Assembly (NCBI GenBank): GCA_017958765.1
Contig: JAGDBY010000148.1
Coordinates: 1 to 8,064 of the forward strand
DNA: 8,064 bases
Source: Bacteroidales bacterium
GTDB lineage: Bacteria; Bacteroidota; Bacteroidia; Bacteroidales; UBA932
Direction of reading: 5' to 3'
Positions 6,084 to 8,064 of the stretch are shown here, piece by piece. Under the pieces are notes generated by a model that saw only the letters and a program-made list of their open reading frames with translations, had not been told where the DNA came from and ran no database searches. Numbering within the stretch: position 1 is the stretch's first letter; every line of letters begins with the position of its first letter. Position numbers and translations under genes: made by a program.

Positions 6084-7973
6084 ATGACTGACATATATGA
6101 CATAATAGTTGTCGGGGGCGGTCACGCCGGCTGTGAAGCCGCACTTGCTTCGGCGAGGATGGGGATGAAAGTCCTGCTGGTTACAATGGATATGAAGCGT
6201 TTCGCGCAGATGTCCTGCAACCCGGCGATGGGCGGAATAGCGAAAGGTCAGATCGTCCGGGAGATCGACGCCCTCGGAGGAGAGTCCGGAATAATTACTG
6301 ACAATGCCACCCTCCAGTTCAGGATGCTCAACAAGTCAAAAGGGCCGGCTATGTGGAGTCCGCGTGCTCAGTGCGATAAAATGCTCTTTTCCCGACTGTG
6401 GCGTAAGTCGCTCGAAACTTGCTGTAACTTAGATATTTGGCAGGATTCTGTAGTGGCTTTAACCTTCCGAGATTCCCGTCTTTGCGGTGTACGAACCCAG
6501 ATGGGCACTGTGTTCAATTCTCAGGCGGTTATAATCACTGCCGGAACCTTCCTCAACGGAAAAATTTTCATCGGACAGGAGGCGGCTACCGGCGGCCGTA
6601 TAGGAGAACTCTCATCGGTCGGACTGAGCGAACAGCTGGTATCTCTCGGTATCAAGACCGGCAGGATGAAAACCGGTACCCCTCCGAGAATAGACACTCG
6701 CTCAATCGACCTTTCAAAACTTGAAGTTCAGAAAGGCGACGAGTCTCCCGCAAAATTTTCTTTTCTTCCCGGGACATCTTCTATTCAGCGTAGAGACTGG
6801 GAGCAGAGGGATTGCTACATTGTCCACACTAATGAGACTGTACACGACATCCTCCGCTCAGCATTTGATCAGTCACCTCTATTCAGCGGCAAAATAGTGG
6901 GAATCGGCCCGAGATACTGCCCTTCAATCGAGGATAAGCTACGCACTTTTGCAGACAAGAAGAGTCATCAGCTCTTTCTTGAGCCCGAAGGGCTTGACAC
7001 AGCTGAATATTACCTCCAGGGCTTTTCATCTTCTCTTCCGACAGAAGTTCAGCTGAATGCACTCCATCAAATCCCTGGTTTCGAGACACTTAAGATATTC
7101 AGACCTGCCTATGCTGTAGAGTACGACTATTTTGATCCTACCCAGCTGAAGGCCACTTTGGAGTCAAAAGCTATCGACGGTTTGTATATGGCCGGCCAGG
7201 TTAACGGCACTACCGGCTATGAAGAAGCTGCGGCTCAGGGCTTGATGGCAGGTATCAATGCCGCTCTGAAGATTAAACAAAAAGAAGAGTTCATTCTCAA
7301 GCGCGACGAAGCATATATCGGCGTACTTATTGACGACTTGATCACAAAAGGGGTCGATGAACCGTACAGAATGTTCACTTCAAGGGCCGAATATCGCATT
7401 CTCCTGCGTCAGGATAATGCGGATCTGAGGCTTACAGGCAAAGGATTTCAGCTGGGACTCGCTTCTGAGGAGAGATTCTCTCTGATGAACGAAAAGTACA
7501 GTTCTATTTCCAATCTGAGAGAGCAGATATCTGCAGCGTCAGTTACTCCCGATGAGATCAATCCGTATCTTGAGTCGCTGAAATCTTCTCCTATTGACAC
7601 CAGAAGGCGTATTTCAGATCTCCTAACCCGTCCCGACGTATCACTTAAAGAGATAATTGAGATTGTTCCACGTGGAACAAGTCTTGTCGAAAACGTGCCT
7701 GAGAGTATTAGAGAAGAGGTTGTGGAATCGACGGAAATAGCAGTGAAGTACAGCGGCTATATTGAGCGGGAGCGAAGGCTGGCCGATAAAATTCTCCGTT
7801 TGGAAAACATCCGAATCCCTTCAAACTTTGATTATTCCAAGATATCTTCTCTTTCTATGGAGTGTCGCATCAAGCTTGAGCGTTACAAGCCTACTACAAT
7901 AGCTCAAGCCTCCAGAATCAGCGGAGTCTCTCCTGCGGATATTTCAGTATTGCTTATTTATTTCGGCCGATAG
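6084..7973 (+). CDS. mnmG: tRNA uridine-5-carboxymethylaminomethyl modification enzyme MnmG (GidA)
   Basis: MnmG is the FAD- and NADH-binding partner of the GTPase MnmE. Together they place a carboxymethylaminomethyl (or aminomethyl) group on C5 of wobble U34 in certain tRNAs, using methylene-tetrahydrofolate. The 629-residue protein is full length. Seen: the FAD motif VVGGGHAGCEAA (9-20), MSCNPAMGGIAKGQ (43-56) with a conserved Cys45, the second dinucleotide region around TAGTFLNG (152-159), signature 1 GPRYCPSIEDK (275-285) with the catalytic Cys279, and signature 2 AGQVNGTTGYEEAAAQG (370-386). The C-terminal helical domain that binds MnmE and tRNA runs to the end and includes PYRMFTSRAEYRILLRQDNAD (427-447). 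No Shine-Dalgarno precedes the ATG, and translation may be coupled to ybeY 2 bases upstream. The codons for I527-T532 contain a perfect parS-like palindrome. mnmG/gidA lies next to the replication origin in many bacteria. Confidence 0.98.
   Translation: MTDIYDIIVVGGGHAGCEAALASARMGMKVLLVTMDMKRFAQMSCNPAMGGIAKGQIVREIDALGGESGIITDNATLQFRMLNKSKGPAMWSPRAQCDKMLFSRLWRKSLETCCNLDIWQDSVVALTFRDSRLCGVRTQMGTVFNSQAVIITAGTFLNGKIFIGQEAATGGRIGELSSVGLSEQLVSLGIKTGRMKTGTPPRIDTRSIDLSKLEVQKGDESPAKFSFLPGTSSIQRRDWEQRDCYIVHTNETVHDILRSAFDQSPLFSGKIVGIGPRYCPSIEDKLRTFADKKSHQLFLEPEGLDTAEYYLQGFSSSLPTEVQLNALHQIPGFETLKIFRPAYAVEYDYFDPTQLKATLESKAIDGLYMAGQVNGTTGYEEAAAQGLMAGINAALKIKQKEEFILKRDEAYIGVLIDDLITKGVDEPYRMFTSRAEYRILLRQDNADLRLTGKGFQLGLASEERFSLMNEKYSSISNLREQISAASVTPDEINPYLESLKSSPIDTRRRISDLLTRPDVSLKEIIEIVPRGTSLVENVPESIREEVVESTEIAVKYSGYIERERRLADKILRLENIRIPSNFDYSKISSLSMECRIKLERYKPTTIAQASRISGVSPADISVLLIYFGR
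7663..7680. other. parS: parS-like centromere site inside mnmG
   Basis: TTGTTCCACGTGGAACAA is a perfect 18-bp palindrome. Its inner 16-mer TGTTCCACGTGGAACA (7664-7679) matches the ParB/Spo0J-binding site family TGTTYCACGTGRAACA. It lies wholly within the mnmG reading frame, in the codons for Ile-Val-Pro-Arg-Gly-Thr. An identical copy follows at 7988-8005. Two perfect copies in so short a distance argue against chance. ParB binding itself is inferred from the match. Confidence 0.88.
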
Positions 7974-7987
7974 AGGCCGCGGAGAGT

Positions 7988-8005
7988 TTGTTCCACGTGG
8001 AACAA
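7988..8005. other. parS: Second parS-like centromere site, downstream of mnmG
   Basis: This is the same 18-bp palindrome as at 7663-7680, beginning 15 bases after the mnmG stop codon; the core 16-mer is 7989-8004. The centres of the two sites are 325 bp apart. It has no T run on either side, so it is not a terminator. It lies directly against the stop codon of a possible minus-strand gene end (8006-8008). Confidence 0.9.
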
Positions 8006-8064
8006 TTAAGAGAATATCTCCGAAATAAGAGAAGAATACCTATCAACAAGCTTTGCACGCTTGA
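8006..8064 (-). CDS. Possible C-terminal end of an unidentified convergent gene
   Basis: On the minus strand a frame enters from the right edge and reads KRAKLVDRYSSLISEIFS before a TAA at 8008-8006. The codons (AAG, CGT, GCA, CTT, GTT, GAT) are like those of the neighbouring genes and the residues would suit an amphipathic C-terminal helix. Only 18 complete codons are visible, so no family can be named. The opposite strand is also open across this stretch: a GTG at 7997 with GGAGAG before it would start MEQLREYLRNKRRIP. The strand is therefore uncertain. Confidence 0.3.
   Translation of the reverse strand, partial: KRAKLVDRYSSLISEIFS

Noticed and set aside
7964..7979. CGGCC/GGCCG hairpin spanning the mnmG stop codon as a terminator
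   Set aside because: The stem is only 5 bp and no T run follows on either strand.
8040..8048. CTATCAACA as a DnaA box near the suspected origin
   Set aside because: It has two mismatches to TTATCCACA and there is no cluster of further boxes. It does not support an origin inside this window.

Overview
This window looks like chromosomal DNA from a member of the Bacteroidota, probably the order Bacteroidales. The evidence is the sequence style of the encoded proteins: a Bacteroides-type succinate dehydrogenase/fumarate reductase flavoprotein, a lactate-dehydrogenase-like malate dehydrogenase, and a TonB that begins MEIKKSPKADL. Several genes also lack a Shine-Dalgarno sequence, and there are upstream matches to the Bacteroidota -7 promoter element TAnnTTTG. 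Most genes are housekeeping genes, and I see no prophage, insertion sequence, CRISPR array, rRNA or tRNA.

Layout, left to right. Bases 1-1678 (minus) hold the first 559 codons of the flavoprotein subunit of succinate dehydrogenase/fumarate reductase; its 3' end lies outside the window. An AT-rich divergent intergenic region follows, then an alpha/beta hydrolase on the plus strand (1778-2563). This runs tail to tail, with a 5-base gap, into a minus-strand block: hflX (2569-3744), a TonB-family energy transducer (3827-4516) and malate dehydrogenase (4611-5552). A strong intrinsic terminator hairpin sits between the tonB stop and the hflX start. From 5635 the plus strand carries ybeY and mnmG (gidA), 2 bases apart and probably co-transcribed. 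The last 91 bases follow mnmG.

Mdh (oxaloacetate/malate) and SdhA/FrdA (fumarate/succinate) belong to the same reductive or oxidative TCA branch, although they are not in one operon here. YbeY, MnmG and HflX all serve the translation apparatus (rRNA maturation, tRNA wobble modification, ribosome rescue or dissociation).

The most striking non-coding signal is a pair of identical 18-bp perfect palindromes, TTGTTCCACGTGGAACAA. One lies inside the mnmG reading frame (7663-7680) and one just after mnmG (7988-8005), with centres 325 bp apart. Each contains the 16-mer TGTTCCACGTGGAACA, which matches the ParB-binding centromere site parS. With gidA/mnmG as the neighbour, this suggests an origin-proximal chromosome-partition locus. 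No parA or parB gene is in the window.
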